Source of the DNA: Betaproteobacteria bacterium
GTDB taxonomy: Bacteria > Pseudomonadota > Gammaproteobacteria > Burkholderiales > SG8-39
NCBI GenBank assembly: GCA_009693235.1
Contig: SHXR01000019.1
Span: 1 to 60,410 of the forward strand
Direction of reading: 5' to 3'
DNA: 60,410 bases
The notes under the pieces are model-generated. The model was given only the letters and a program-made list of their open reading frames with translations, was not told where the DNA came from and ran no database searches. Positions 1-8,067 of this stretch are shown piece by piece. The translations under genes and the position numbers were made by a program. The stretch's first letter is position 1; every line of letters begins with the position of its first letter.

Positions 1-40
1 GCCCCGCCGTCCATCCTTGGTAGGCCTCTTCGAATCTCAT
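1..40 (-). mobile_element. 5' end of an ISNCY-type transposase gene, cut by the window edge
   Basis: On the minus strand an ATG at position 40 opens a frame reading MRFEEAYQGWTAG, which runs off the left edge. This resembles the N-terminus of ISNCY (IS1202-like) transposases, which begin with an MRFEDVYEGW-like helix before the helix-turn-helix. An AGGAG ribosome site lies about 8 bases upstream (around 51-55). Only 13 codons are visible, so the assignment rests on recall of the family's start. The position at the very border suggests that an insertion sequence ended the contig. Confidence 0.55.
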
Positions 41-100
41 CTTCCGGTTCTCCTGTCGGTAGCCAGACCGGCTTATGGGCAGCAATATCGCTCCTCAATA

Positions 101-131
101 AACCGGACAGGTTACTTACTAAAACCGGACA
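101..131. repeat. Paired AACCGGACA direct repeats, probable IS end
   Basis: AACCGGACA occurs at 101-109 and again at 123-131, 22 bases apart, in the leader upstream of the transposase start at 40. Repeated short motifs near the tip are typical of transposase-binding sites at IS ends. I infer that the insertion sequence ends near 131-150. I cannot see the other end, so terminal repeats and the target duplication are unverified. Confidence 0.4.
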
Positions 132-356
132 ACTAATTTACTCCCGACACTATGAAAATCGTTGACAAAGCGATTTGCATTGTTGCATCCTCGCTCCGCC
201 CCTTGCGTTGGTGCGTGAGGGCGAAGGATCGAACGAAGGTGGTTGCGGTTGCGGGGTGGTTCCGAGGTTGCGACTGCAGGGTTGCGGGAATCGGCACTGC
301 TGCATCAACCACCGCCGTTCGTTGTTAACTTCGCAATTCTCTAGGAGGCGATAAGC

Positions 357-725
357 ATGGCAACAAAGAAAAAACCCGCCAAGAAAGCTTCGGCAAAAAA
401 GGCGGCCCCGGCTAAGAAAGCAGTAAAGAAGGCCCCGGCAAAGAAAAAGGCTCCGGCCAAGAAAGCTGCAAAGAGGAAGCCCAATGCAGCGTTCATGAAG
501 CCGATGCAGCCAAGTGCTGCATTGGGCGCGGTCATCGGCAACTCGCCGATGCCGCGTACCGAAGTCACGAAGAAAATATGGGTCTACATCCGCAACCACG
601 ATCTGCAAGATGCAAAAAACAGACGGATGATCAACGCCGACGACAAATTGAAGGAAGTTTTCGCGGGTAAAAAGCAAGTCTCGATGTTCGAGATGACCAA
701 GCTGGTCGCGAACCACCTTTCGTAA
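357..725 (+). CDS. SWIB/MDM2-domain protein with histone H1-like lysine-rich tail
   Basis: This 122-residue protein has two parts. Residues 1-42 are almost entirely Lys, Ala and Pro in AKK/PAKK repeats, like histone H1 tails. Residues 48-122 form a SWIB domain (PMPRTEVTKKIWVYIRNHDL, then DDKLKEVF and the terminal FEMTKLVANHLS). Such proteins are common in Proteobacteria and Chlamydia and are thought to bind DNA and shape the nucleoid; the exact role is unknown. A strong AGGAGG site lies 8 bases before the ATG. The gene stands alone, with a hairpin terminator immediately downstream. The basic repeats are prone to slippage, so tail length may vary between strains. Confidence 0.93.
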   Translation: MATKKKPAKKASAKKAAPAKKAVKKAPAKKKAPAKKAAKRKPNAAFMKPMQPSAALGAVIGNSPMPRTEVTKKIWVYIRNHDLQDAKNRRMINADDKLKEVFAGKKQVSMFEMTKLVANHLS

Positions 726-743
726 GCGACTACCGTCGCTTAG

Positions 744-778
744 ACGGCCGAGCGCGATGTTGCGTCTCGGCCGTTTTC
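744..778 (+). terminator. Rho-independent terminator after the SWIB gene
   Basis: ACGGCCGAG (744-752) pairs perfectly with CTCGGCCGT (766-774) and is followed by TTTTCAT. It lies 18 bases after the SWIB stop codon. It overlaps the end of the convergent MFS gene, so it may also slow transcription from that side. Confidence 0.8.
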
Positions 779-1928
779 ATTTCAGGGCGGCCGGTGCGCC
801 GCGATGGGTCAGTACGCCCCCGGCCAGCATCGAGGCCGCCAGGGTCCAGAACACCGGCGTAATCCCTATCGCTGAACCCAGTGCACCGAATACGAGCGGG
901 AACACCGTCTGGCTGATGTTGATCAACATGGTGCGCAGGCCCACCGCCTCGCCACGCCGATTGACCGGCGCGGCCGTGTAGAGCACCGACATCACCATTG
1001 GTTGCGCGCAACCAAGGCCGATGCCAAGCATAAAGGCGAGCATGAATAAGACGGGCACGCTTTCCGCAATCGGGAACAGCACGAACGTCGCGCCAGATCC
1101 AACCAATGAAAACACCAGGGTTGACCACGCCGACAGCCGGCGGACGTAGAAGGGCATGGAGAGACGCACCACGAATGTCGCGGCGGCGAATACCCCGAGA
1201 ATCGAGCCGATTGTGGAGGCCGAGAGTCCGATCGAGCGACCATAGATCGGGATCACAAAGTTGAAGAGATCCCATCCCATCGAGAGGAGGCCGCTTGCAA
1301 TATAGACGCGGCGAAGCACTGGATCGCTCACCAGATCCAGGACCTTGCCGGCTCGCGTATCAGGCATCGCGGCGCCGGCCGTTGCAGGCAAGCCGGGCCG
1401 TCCGGTGAGAAACATAAAGATCGGGATGATCGGCAGCAAGGCGAGGATCGCGAAGGTCCATCGGTAGTCGAGGTAATCGATGCCAAAGCCCGCGATCATC
1501 GGACCGATAAATCCCGAAGCGGAGAAGCCAAGTGCCAACAGACTGAAATGGATGGGACGGTCCTCTGGTTTCCCGGTTGAGCCGACCGTCATATTGGCCG
1601 CGACGTGAAACAGCATTGCCCCGGCGCCGGTAATGACGCAGCAAAAGAATAGCGTCGAGAGTTCCGGGCGGATGGCCGGCAAAACGGTGCCGACCGCGAC
1701 CATCACCGTCCCCATTTGCATCGGGAGGCGAACACCCACGCGGTCGATCCATCGACCAATGCGGATCGATGCCACCATCGGTAGAAACGAAAAGAGGGCC
1801 ATGAGCACGCCGACCAATGACGTGTCGGCCCCCAGACTTTGCGCATAGAGCGACACTGCCACGCGCGCACCACCAAACGCGGAGTGGTTGAGGACGAGAA
1901 GCGCGATCAGGTAATAAAGATCGCGCAC
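777..1928 (-). CDS. Major facilitator superfamily transporter
   Basis: A 383-residue, very hydrophobic protein with about twelve predicted membrane segments. It carries the MFS loop-2/3 signature around residues 55-68 (RIGRWIDRVGVRLPM), with basic residues between helices 2 and 3. The first half ends around residue 185 and a cytoplasmic linker (PDTRAGKVLDLVSDPVLRR) precedes the second six-helix bundle, the usual layout. The start is GTG at 1928, with GAGGG about 7 bases upstream. The closest flavour is the MFS_1 drug/metabolite group; the substrate cannot be told. It is monocistronic, convergent with the SWIB gene, and has a MITE-like element just upstream of its start. Confidence 0.88.
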   Translation of the reverse strand: MRDLYYLIALLVLNHSAFGGARVAVSLYAQSLGADTSLVGVLMALFSFLPMVASIRIGRWIDRVGVRLPMQMGTVMVAVGTVLPAIRPELSTLFFCCVITGAGAMLFHVAANMTVGSTGKPEDRPIHFSLLALGFSASGFIGPMIAGFGIDYLDYRWTFAILALLPIIPIFMFLTGRPGLPATAGAAMPDTRAGKVLDLVSDPVLRRVYIASGLLSMGWDLFNFVIPIYGRSIGLSASTIGSILGVFAAATFVVRLSMPFYVRRLSAWSTLVFSLVGSGATFVLFPIAESVPVLFMLAFMLGIGLGCAQPMVMSVLYTAAPVNRRGEAVGLRTMLINISQTVFPLVFGALGSAIGITPVFWTLAASMLAGGVLTHRGAPAALK

Positions 1929-1985
1929 CGGGTGCCCTCTAATTTCGCCAATTGGCCAATCACGCGGAACCGCCTGCTGTGGCTA

Positions 1986-2253
1986 GAACCTATCTCATCA
2001 AACCGCGGGAGCTGCGTCGTTGACAAAACGGGATGAATGCAAGGCGTCCGCGCGCAGGCAATGCTTATTGCCTTGCCAAGACCGGCAACACTGCAGGCGC
2101 TCGTTTTGGCTGCAACCCGTAGGGAGCGGCCCCCTCGGCCTTCATGGCTGTGTTGCGTCGTCGTTGTGTACGTCAATTACACGGCCTCCTCGGCGCCTTG
2201 CCCTGAAGGCCTATGACCCCACTCGCTGCCCCGCGGATTGATGAGATAGGTTC
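1986..2253. mobile_element. 268-bp MITE-like element with long terminal inverted repeats and TA duplication
   Basis: GAACCTATCTCATCAA at 1986-2001 is the exact reverse complement of TTGATGAGATAGGTTC at 2238-2253. The match continues inward through CCGCGG (2003-2008 and 2231-2236) with one mismatch. Both ends are flanked by TA (1984-1985 and 2254-2255), as left by IS630/Tc1 and some IS5-group transposases. The interior has no credible coding frame but contains a perfect hairpin (AGGCAAT 2056-2062, ATTGCCT 2067-2073). It is therefore a non-autonomous insertion element. The family of the mobilising transposase is not identified. Confidence 0.8.
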
Positions 2254-3209
2254 TAGGCATCAAACGCTTCTTTGATGCGCTTTCGAAGGCCGGCATCCGG
2301 AAGGAGGCCGACGGCGGCACCGAGATTGTCCGCGACGTGTTTGGCATTGCGCGTACCTGGAATGGCGCATGTCACGGCGGGATGCCCGCAAATCCATTTC
2401 AAGAAAAGCTGTGCCCAACTCGTGCAGCCAATGTCGGCTGCGAAGGACGGCAGCGGTTTGCTTTTTACGCGGCCAAACATCGCACCCTCGGCGAAGGGAC
2501 GGTTCACGATCACGGCGGTGCCGGTCGCGCTGGCAATATCGAGGAGGCGACGATCGGCCTCCGGTTCAGCGAGTGAATAGTTTACTTGCAGGAAATCGAC
2601 CGACTCGGCCTCGAGCACGCGGGCGAGCATCTGATGAGCGGAGGCGTTGTAATGGGTGACACCCAGGTAGCGTACCCGGCCCTCGCGTTTCCAGGCGCGC
2701 AACGTCGCCAAGTGGGCGGCCGTGTCCAATAAATTGTGGACCTGCATCAGATCGAGCGAGCCTGGTTGCCGGATGCGAAGCTTTTTGAAGGATGACTCCA
2801 TTTGCCGCACGCCCGCATCCTGACCACTGGTCCAAACTTTCGTCGCCACGAATAGCTTCGCATGGATGCCCAGCGCCTCGGCAATGTCGCCTGCCACCGT
2901 TTCGGCCGATCCGTACATGGGTGAGCTGTCGATCAGCGCGCCACCTGCCCGCACAAATGTCTTGAGCGCTTTGCTTGCCTCACGCATTGCATGCGTGCCC
3001 TCGGCAATATCAAAGGCCTGCCAGGTGCCAAGGCCAACGATCGGCAGCGATTCGGTCGCGCGCGGAATCTTGCGGCGGACGATGTTTCCGGGTGGGGTAC
3101 TAGCTTGTCCCGATACGGGTGGGGGAACGGACATGAGGCCTCCGGCGATGACTGCGGCTGCGCCTCCGATGAAGCGTCGCCTGGGAAGAAGGGGGGTGGG
3201 CATGGGCAT
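2253..3209 (-). CDS. Aldo/keto reductase with twin-arginine signal
   Basis: A 318-residue protein starting MPMPTPLLPRRRFIGG. The PRRRFIGG motif, the hydrophobic stretch AAAVIAGGLM and the VSGQA site form a Tat signal, so the enzyme is probably folded in the cytoplasm with its cofactor and exported. The mature part is an aldo/keto reductase. The catalytic tetrad is visible: Asp and Tyr in LIDSSPMYGS, Lys in FVATKVWT and His in LMQVHNLLD. NADP binding is inferred from the family. A possible second start lies at 3203. The stop codon TAG lies at the edge of the MITE-like insertion (2253-2255); removing the element still leaves TAG, so the protein is unchanged by the insertion. The substrate is unknown. 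Confidence 0.85.
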   Translation of the reverse strand: MPMPTPLLPRRRFIGGAAAVIAGGLMSVPPPVSGQASTPPGNIVRRKIPRATESLPIVGLGTWQAFDIAEGTHAMREASKALKTFVRAGGALIDSSPMYGSAETVAGDIAEALGIHAKLFVATKVWTSGQDAGVRQMESSFKKLRIRQPGSLDLMQVHNLLDTAAHLATLRAWKREGRVRYLGVTHYNASAHQMLARVLEAESVDFLQVNYSLAEPEADRRLLDIASATGTAVIVNRPFAEGAMFGRVKSKPLPSFAADIGCTSWAQLFLKWICGHPAVTCAIPGTRNAKHVADNLGAAVGLLPDAGLRKRIKEAFDA

Positions 3210-3249
3210 GCATGATAGCGGCGCAGCGCCGCTGCACGCTGAAAGGTGA

Positions 3250-3295
3250 AAGCGAAAGTGCCCCCCGTCACCGGGGAGAAGGTTGGGAGTGAGAC
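3250..3295. repeat. REP-like palindromic intergenic repeat, copy 1
   Basis: A CCCCCCGTCACCGGGGAGA core with the following GGTTGGGAG tail resembles the dispersed repeat seen at 16019-16066 and more loosely at 50924-50972. The core is a CCCCG/CGGGG hairpin. Such sequences lie between genes in many proteobacteria and may stabilise mRNA ends or be REP/BIME relics. Here it lies between the aldo/keto reductase start and the end of the next gene. Confidence 0.5.
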
Positions 3296-3402
3296 GAGGG
3301 TTTCGGGGAGCATGCTCTCTGCTCGTCGAACGGCATTCCGATGCAACGGGATGCGCATCCTGCATGGGAGGGGGCTCACCCTTCCCACGGCGCAATGCGC
3401 CT

Positions 3403-4218
3403 TCAGGTGCCATACCTCACCTTCGAATTGAGCTGCTTCAGCGCCGCAATCGCGCTATAGCAGGCAAGCAGCGCGGTTTTTGGATTGTCGGGCGACGGGA
3501 CGCTCTCGAATTTGATGTTGATGATACCTGTCTTGCCGCGAATATTGATGTAGTGCGTATTGAATCGGAGCGCCGGGTCGGCCACTACTTTGAGCCGGGT
3601 GCGATCAAAGCCGATGCCCGCCATCGACAGCACCGCCGCGATATTCACGTTAGCGGGGAAATGGGGAACGCCCTCGCGCGCAGTGCCGTCAAACAGCACG
3701 ACCGGGCCGGTCATCCGATCAAGATCGACGCCCTGACGTTCTACATAGGGGATGCCCTTCCACGCCGCCGGCGGCTTGGTGACTGCGATCTCGACATGCT
3801 CCGCGCCCGCTGCGCAGACCCCTTTCAGCGCGTCCAGTCCGCCGATGCCACCGGATGGAACGTACAACATCGCATTATTCCGCGCCGCGGCCGCCTCGAC
3901 TGTCGCGCGAAACGCATCGTCTGTCAGTGCGCCGCCTGATAAGACGATAAAAGCGATCCCGCGGTTGAGGACGGGCAAAGCATGCGACCTCACCGCATCA
4001 TGGGAAGCGGCTTCAATCACGACATCGGGATGGGTGGCGAGTAATGCCGCAATGCTGGTGACGAACGGAACGCCATGTGCTTGAGCGAGCGGATTGCCTT
4101 TCGATGCCGCGCTGCGACCCGCGATCGACACCACGCTTGCCTCGCCAAGCTCACCTTGTTTGACCGACTCCAGAATGAGTCCAGCCATCACGCCGCCACC
4201 AATGATGCCGATGCGCAT
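3403..4218 (-). CDS. Aspartate dehydrogenase-like (DUF108/NadX family) protein
   Basis: A 271-residue protein with an N-terminal Rossmann fold (MRIGIIGGGVMAG). The central motif GGIGGLDAL and the C-terminal FPANVNIAAVLSMAGIG are characteristic of L-aspartate dehydrogenase (DUF108). The family oxidises L-aspartate to iminoaspartate with NAD(P)+, either for NAD synthesis or for amino-acid breakdown. The start at 4218 is chosen because AAGGA lies about 7 bases upstream; a start 15 bases earlier has no such site. No nadA or nadC lies alongside, so an NAD role is not supported by context. The neighbouring reductase lies in the same direction downstream. Confidence 0.85.
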   Translation of the reverse strand: MRIGIIGGGVMAGLILESVKQGELGEASVVSIAGRSAASKGNPLAQAHGVPFVTSIAALLATHPDVVIEAASHDAVRSHALPVLNRGIAFIVLSGGALTDDAFRATVEAAAARNNAMLYVPSGGIGGLDALKGVCAAGAEHVEIAVTKPPAAWKGIPYVERQGVDLDRMTGPVVLFDGTAREGVPHFPANVNIAAVLSMAGIGFDRTRLKVVADPALRFNTHYINIRGKTGIINIKFESVPSPDNPKTALLACYSAIAALKQLNSKVRYGT

Positions 4219-4231
4219 GCTTCGTCCTTGC

Positions 4232-4260
4232 AATGAAAAACGGGAGGCTAAGCCTCCCGC
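4232..4260 (-). terminator. Rho-independent terminator of htpX
   Basis: On the minus strand GCGGGAGGCTTAGCCTCCCG folds into a near-perfect hairpin (stems 4241-4247 and 4253-4259) followed by TTTTTCATT. It lies 19 bases past the htpX stop and just upstream of the next gene's ribosome site, so the two genes are probably separate units. Confidence 0.85.
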
Positions 4261-4278
4261 TTGGTTTAGCGCCGCCGA

Positions 4279-5235
4279 TTATCGCGCGCTACGCCCGAAG
4301 CCGTGGTTTGCGGCAGGGGCGCCACGCCCGAAGGCCTGATTGGACTCGGTGGGCCCGCCATTTTGCGTGATCTGTCCACCGAGCGCGCGAATGCGCTCTC
4401 CGATCGGCGGATGGGTGGAAAAAAGCGCCATGATTCCCGCACCACCACTGATGCCAGACGCTGCAAATGACTTCGGTAGTACCCCGGGCGCCAGACCACC
4501 CAATCTTGCGAGGGCATTGACCATCGACGTTGGCGTGCCCATGTATTGCGCGGCGCCCGCATCGGCGCGGAACTCGCGGCGGCGCGAAAACCAGGCGACG
4601 ATGATCATTGCCAAGACCCCGAATATCATCTGCGCAACGAAGCTCGCGACGTAATAGCCGACCCCCACCTCGCGGTCGTTTTTGAGGATGATGCGATCGA
4701 CGATGTAACCGACGATGCGCGCGAAGAACACCACGAAGGTGTTCACCACACCCTGTACCAGCGTGAGCGTGACCATATCGCCATTGGCAACATGCGCCAC
4801 TTCATGCGCGAGGACCGCTTCCACTTCATCGCGCGTCATCGATGCAAGGAGACCGGTCGAGACCGCGACCAGCGCACTGTTCTTGAACGCGCCGGTGGCG
4901 AAAGCATTCGGCTCGCCTTCATAGATCGCTACTTCGGGCATGGCGATGCCCGCTTTCTGAGAAAGCTCGCGCACCGTTGCCACCAGCCACTGCTCGTTGG
5001 CATCGCGTGGCTGTTGAATGATTTGGGCGCCGGTCGACCATTTCGCCATGGTCTTTGACAACAACAAGGAAATGAAAGCACCGCCAAAGCCCATGACCGC
5101 CGAAAATGCGAGCAGCATCGGCAGGTTAAGGCCATTCGCAGTAAGGAATCCATCAATGCCCAGCACCCTCACGATGATGAAGAGGACCGCCATCACCGCA
5201 ATATTCGTCAGCAAAAAGATTACGACTCGTTTCAT
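4279..5235 (-). CDS. htpX: Membrane zinc metalloprotease HtpX
   Basis: A 318-residue M48 protease. It starts [15 protein letters not shown], the standard HtpX start. Two N-terminal membrane helices (about 4-25 and 38-60) precede the zinc motif HEVAH at 144-148. Two more hydrophobic segments follow, then the third zinc ligand Glu in [12 protein letters not shown] near 222. HtpX sits in the inner membrane and degrades damaged membrane proteins with FtsH during envelope stress. The C-terminal tail rich in Gly, Asn and Ala is usual for the beta/gamma family. The gene is intact and followed by its own terminator. Confidence 0.97.
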   Translation of the reverse strand: MKRVVIFLLTNIAVMAVLFIIVRVLGIDGFLTANGLNLPMLLAFSAVMGFGGAFISLLLSKTMAKWSTGAQIIQQPRDANEQWLVATVRELSQKAGIAMPEVAIYEGEPNAFATGAFKNSALVAVSTGLLASMTRDEVEAVLAHEVAHVANGDMVTLTLVQGVVNTFVVFFARIVGYIVDRIILKNDREVGVGYYVASFVAQMIFGVLAMIIVAWFSRRREFRADAGAAQYMGTPTSMVNALARLGGLAPGVLPKSFAASGISGGAGIMALFSTHPPIGERIRALGGQITQNGGPTESNQAFGRGAPAANHGFGRSAR

Positions 5236-5404
5236 CGCGTGACTCTCCCGGATCAGGTTGGCAGCAAGGCTACCCGCGGACATGCTCGTCCGGCGGTTAG
5301 CAGCGCATGGACGCGTAGCGCACGCGCGGTTTATAACACGAAGCTGTCAGCGCGCCCGATGCGCGCCGCGGCAACATAGACCGTTGCCGACCGACTTGGT
5401 TCCC

Positions 5405-5734
5405 TTAATGCGGAACCTGCTCCAGACCGGGCAGGGGCTGCACCCCGCGTGGGCCTTTCCAAGCGCCGTCCTGAATGAAGTCGCGCTTGAAGCCGGTCCC
5501 AACGTCGTGCGCGGCATCCTTGGCAACACGACTGATGCCGTGCCCCGCTTCTTTGCCGGCGTTCACGACCCCGGCGCCCAACTCTTTCGCATCATGGCCG
5601 ATGTTGCGCACGGCGTCTTTGCCTTTGCCGGCGGCGTTGATGGTCGACTCCTTTACGCCCGTACCCGACTGCGCGTAAAGGGGGCCGGCAGCCATTGCGA
5701 TGGCGAGAGCGGATAGCAGTGCGATGGATTTCAT
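5405..5734 (-). CDS. Small secreted protein of unknown function
   Basis: A 109-residue protein. A signal peptide is clear (MKSIALLSALAIAMAAG, cleavage after LYAQ). The mature part is small, alanine/glycine/lysine-rich and helical, with short heptad-like stretches (KGKDAVRNIGHDAKELG and KEAGHGISRVAKDAAHDVG), then a proline-rich end. It resembles small periplasmic helical proteins of the YjfN/CsbD kind in composition, but I see no definite family. The start at 5734 is chosen because it begins the signal peptide; in-frame ATGs at 5743 and 5758 are less likely. Confidence 0.65.
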   Translation of the reverse strand: MKSIALLSALAIAMAAGPLYAQSGTGVKESTINAAGKGKDAVRNIGHDAKELGAGVVNAGKEAGHGISRVAKDAAHDVGTGFKRDFIQDGAWKGPRGVQPLPGLEQVPH

Positions 5735-5834
5735 GGCCTGCATTGTAGCGGCGATCAACCCGCTAAACGTGGAATCAGTCCCGATCTTGGCACCGGTTGT
5801 TAGCTATGGCTCCCCTTCCATCAGGGAATCGGCG

Positions 5835-6578
5835 CTAGTGATGTTCAAGCAATGAACCGAAGCCGCCCATCTTGTCGTTGAACCCATGATGCCGTAGCGC
5901 ATGCCAGTAAATCGCAGTGTTGATCGCGATCACCGGCTTTTTCAAATAGCGTTCGGCCGCGGCGGCAACGCAGGCACATGCGAGATTGGTGCCGACCTGG
6001 ACGATGGCATCGACATCCGGACCATTCACTGCCAGGATGGCATCATGTAGGCGCTCCTCGCTAACATGGGCGATCAATACCGGACTTTCACAGCTCAAGC
6101 CAATCAGCTTGGTCACGACGAAGCCTGATTCCTCGAAGAACCGTCGAACATTCTTATCCCCAACCGGCCAGTAGGGCGTCACCACGCCGATCCGCTTGGC
6201 ATTGAACAGCTTCAATACCTCTTCACATGAATCGGCTCCCATGGAGATGGGCAGCCGCGTGTGTTTTTCGAGCAATTTGCGCAAATCGCGGCTGGCCTTA
6301 AGACCGTTCCAAAATGTCTCCGCGGAAATGCCAAGGACGAGCCGATCCGGGCGGCACGACATGATCGAATCGACCGCCGCCATCTGGGCGGCATCGATCA
6401 GCGCGATCAGCCGGTCGAAATCTTCGTTGCTCTTGAGGGGAATATCCGGAATCACAATCCGGCTCGTGTGATTGGTAACGCCGACCGGACGCATGTCCGC
6501 GAACTCCGGTTCGACGCTGGTGTTGGTCGACGGAATGAGGACGCCGAATTTCGCACGATAACCGAGTGAGTCGGGCAT
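5835..6578 (-). CDS. Asp/Glu racemase / maleate isomerase superfamily protein
   Basis: A 247-residue protein of the maleate cis-trans isomerase and arylmalonate decarboxylase group. The N-terminus GVLIPSTNTSVEPEF and the RIGVVTPYWPVGDKNVRRFF segment are typical. These enzymes use one or two cysteines for acid-base chemistry at an alpha carbon. The second position is filled by cysteines in NLACACVA, while the place of the first (usually ACTSGS) reads LGISAETFW with no Cys. It may therefore be a one-cysteine enzyme like arylmalonate decarboxylase. The start at 6578 has AGGAG about 7 bases upstream. It is transcribed divergently from the secretion cluster. Confidence 0.8.
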   Translation of the reverse strand: MPDSLGYRAKFGVLIPSTNTSVEPEFADMRPVGVTNHTSRIVIPDIPLKSNEDFDRLIALIDAAQMAAVDSIMSCRPDRLVLGISAETFWNGLKASRDLRKLLEKHTRLPISMGADSCEEVLKLFNAKRIGVVTPYWPVGDKNVRRFFEESGFVVTKLIGLSCESPVLIAHVSEERLHDAILAVNGPDVDAIVQVGTNLACACVAAAAERYLKKPVIAINTAIYWHALRHHGFNDKMGGFGSLLEHH

Positions 6579-6880
6579 CTGGGGCTCCTGTTTGGGCGTT
6601 CGGTCGATTCTAGACTCTTCGCCGCGGCCGAAACGATTTGTCATCGGGCGGTAACCTAATCAGGCAATCCTACTTGCCCACGGTCCGGAATGATTATCGG
6701 CGGAAAGAGTGAATTATCCGGATCCTGCGGAGCGGGTCGGACCGGCCGCCGGGTGCCCGTCTATACTCGGATGACGGTCCCCGAAAAGCGGATTGGGGCC
6801 CACCGCGACCCTTCTCATGCCGATCAGCGGCGTGGCGCGCAGCGGCGCTTTTGCCGGGGCGAATCGAACCATCTTTCATC
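6579..6880. promoter_or_regulatory. Divergent intergenic region before the type II secretion cluster
   Basis: This roughly 300-base gap separates the racemase-like gene from gspG and must hold promoters for both directions. I see no confident -35/-10 pair, palindrome or RNA gene in it. Confidence 0.3.
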
Positions 6881-7321
6881 ATGACTCAACTTGAAACAAT
6901 GACGCGTACTCTCCTACTTGGTCGTCGTCGCGGCTTTACCTTGCTCGAAGTGCTGGTGGTGATCGTCATTATCGGATTGCTGGCGGGCATCGTCGCCCCG
7001 CGCATCATTGGACATTTGAGTGAATCGAAGACCACCGCCGCCCGCGCCCAGATCAGCGCGTTCGAGAAGGCGCTCGATTTATTTCGCATCGAGGTGGGTA
7101 ACTACCCCACCACTGAGCAAGGCCTCACCGCCCTGGTCGTGCGTCCGGATGGCGTCGCGAAGTGGAACGGCCCCTATCTGCGCAAGGAAATTCCGCTTGA
7201 TCCATGGGGCCGGCCCTATCAATATAAATTTCCGGGTGATCGACGCGAATTCGATCTGCTTTCCCTTGGTCATGACGGCCAGCCCGGCGGCACCGGCGAA
7301 ACGGCTGACGTCACCAACTGA
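6881..7321 (+). CDS. gspG: Type II secretion major pseudopilin GspG
   Basis: A 146-residue protein with the prepilin leader RRRG followed by FTLLEVLVVIVIIGLLAGI: cleavage after Gly, Glu at +5, then the N-terminal helix. The GspG-specific C-terminal part is present: NYPTTEQGL, then PYLRKEIPLDPWGRPYQY and the FDLLSLGHDGQPGG calcium-loop region. It builds the pseudopilus that pushes exoproteins through the secretin. The start at 6881 is preferred over 6851 because it gives a normal short leader. It is the first gene of the cluster and ends 9 bases before gspF. Confidence 0.93.
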   Translation: MTQLETMTRTLLLGRRRGFTLLEVLVVIVIIGLLAGIVAPRIIGHLSESKTTAARAQISAFEKALDLFRIEVGNYPTTEQGLTALVVRPDGVAKWNGPYLRKEIPLDPWGRPYQYKFPGDRREFDLLSLGHDGQPGGTGETADVTN

Positions 7322-7330
7322 CCGCACGCC

Positions 7331-8067
7331 ATGCGCTACGAAGTCCGTGCGTTGAAAGGGCACGACGGTATTGTGTCCGTTGCCATCGACGCGACCGATG
7401 AGGCCTCCGCGATCGAACAGGCGCGCACGCAAGGCTTGGCCGTGCTGTCGGCGCGACCAAGCCGCGCATGGCCGACGCTGGCACGATCCTTCGATCGCGG
7501 TTTCCCACTGGTCCTGTTCAGTCAAGAACTGGTGGCGTTGCTCGATGCCGGGCTGTCGCTGCCGGAAACACTTGAGACGATGGTGGAAAAAGAAGGGCGT
7601 AGCGAAACGCGTGCGGTGCTCACGCAAGTTCGCGACAAACTGTTCGAAGGCCGGTCCTTCTCGCAGGCGCTCGAAGCGTTTCCGCAGGTATTCGCCCCGC
7701 TTTATATTGCCACCGTGCGCGCCGCCGAACGCACCGGCGATTTGCCCGAAGCGTTGCGCCGCTTCATCGCGTATCAAGAGCGGATCGAGTTCGTAAGAAA
7801 GCGCGTGGTCTCTGTCTCCATCTATCCGGTCGTGTTGCTGGCGGTCGGTGGCTTGGTGGCGTTGTTTCTGTTGGGCTATGTCGTGCCCAAGTTTTCCGGC
7901 ATCTACGCCGACTCCGGACGGGATCTCCCCTTGATGTCGCGACTGCTCCTCGAGTGGGGTGGCCTCATCAATCAATATGGCCTTGCACTTGGGATTGGCC
8001 TCATTGTTTTCATCGTGTTGTGCCTTGTTTTTCGCGTGGAGCTATTCGCCGTGCTGATGCGGGGGGC
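7331..8067 (+). pseudogene. gspF: gspF, N-terminal half only, joined by deletion to gspD
   Basis: The frame encodes the first T2SS-F domain of the inner-membrane platform protein (roughly residues 60-185, e.g. FSQELVALLDAGLSLPE and ERTGDLPEALRRFIAYQE). Two membrane segments follow (VVLLAVGGLVALFLLGYVV and the LGIGLIVFIVLCLVF region). After VELFAVLMR near 8067 the similarity stops, and the frame runs into out-of-frame sequence until 8167. A full GspF is about 400 residues with a second T2SS-F domain and a last membrane helix; both are missing. The protein cannot be functional as normally understood. The join to the secretin tail implies loss of several genes. Confidence 0.82.

Noticed and set aside
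162..190. TTGACA at 162-167 as the -35 box of the SWIB gene promoter.
   Set aside because: No acceptable -10 box is found 16-18 bases downstream; not reported as a feature.
341..568. A hydrophobic minus-strand frame opposite the SWIB gene (AFLAGAFFFAG-like) looks like a membrane protein.
   Set aside because: It is the mirror of the Lys/Ala-rich AKK tail in the opposite strand and has no ribosome site.
1986..2253. The inverted repeats at 1986 and 2253 as a terminator or regulatory hairpin.
   Set aside because: The arms are about 240 bases apart, TA-flanked and end-matched, the form of an insertion element rather than a terminator.
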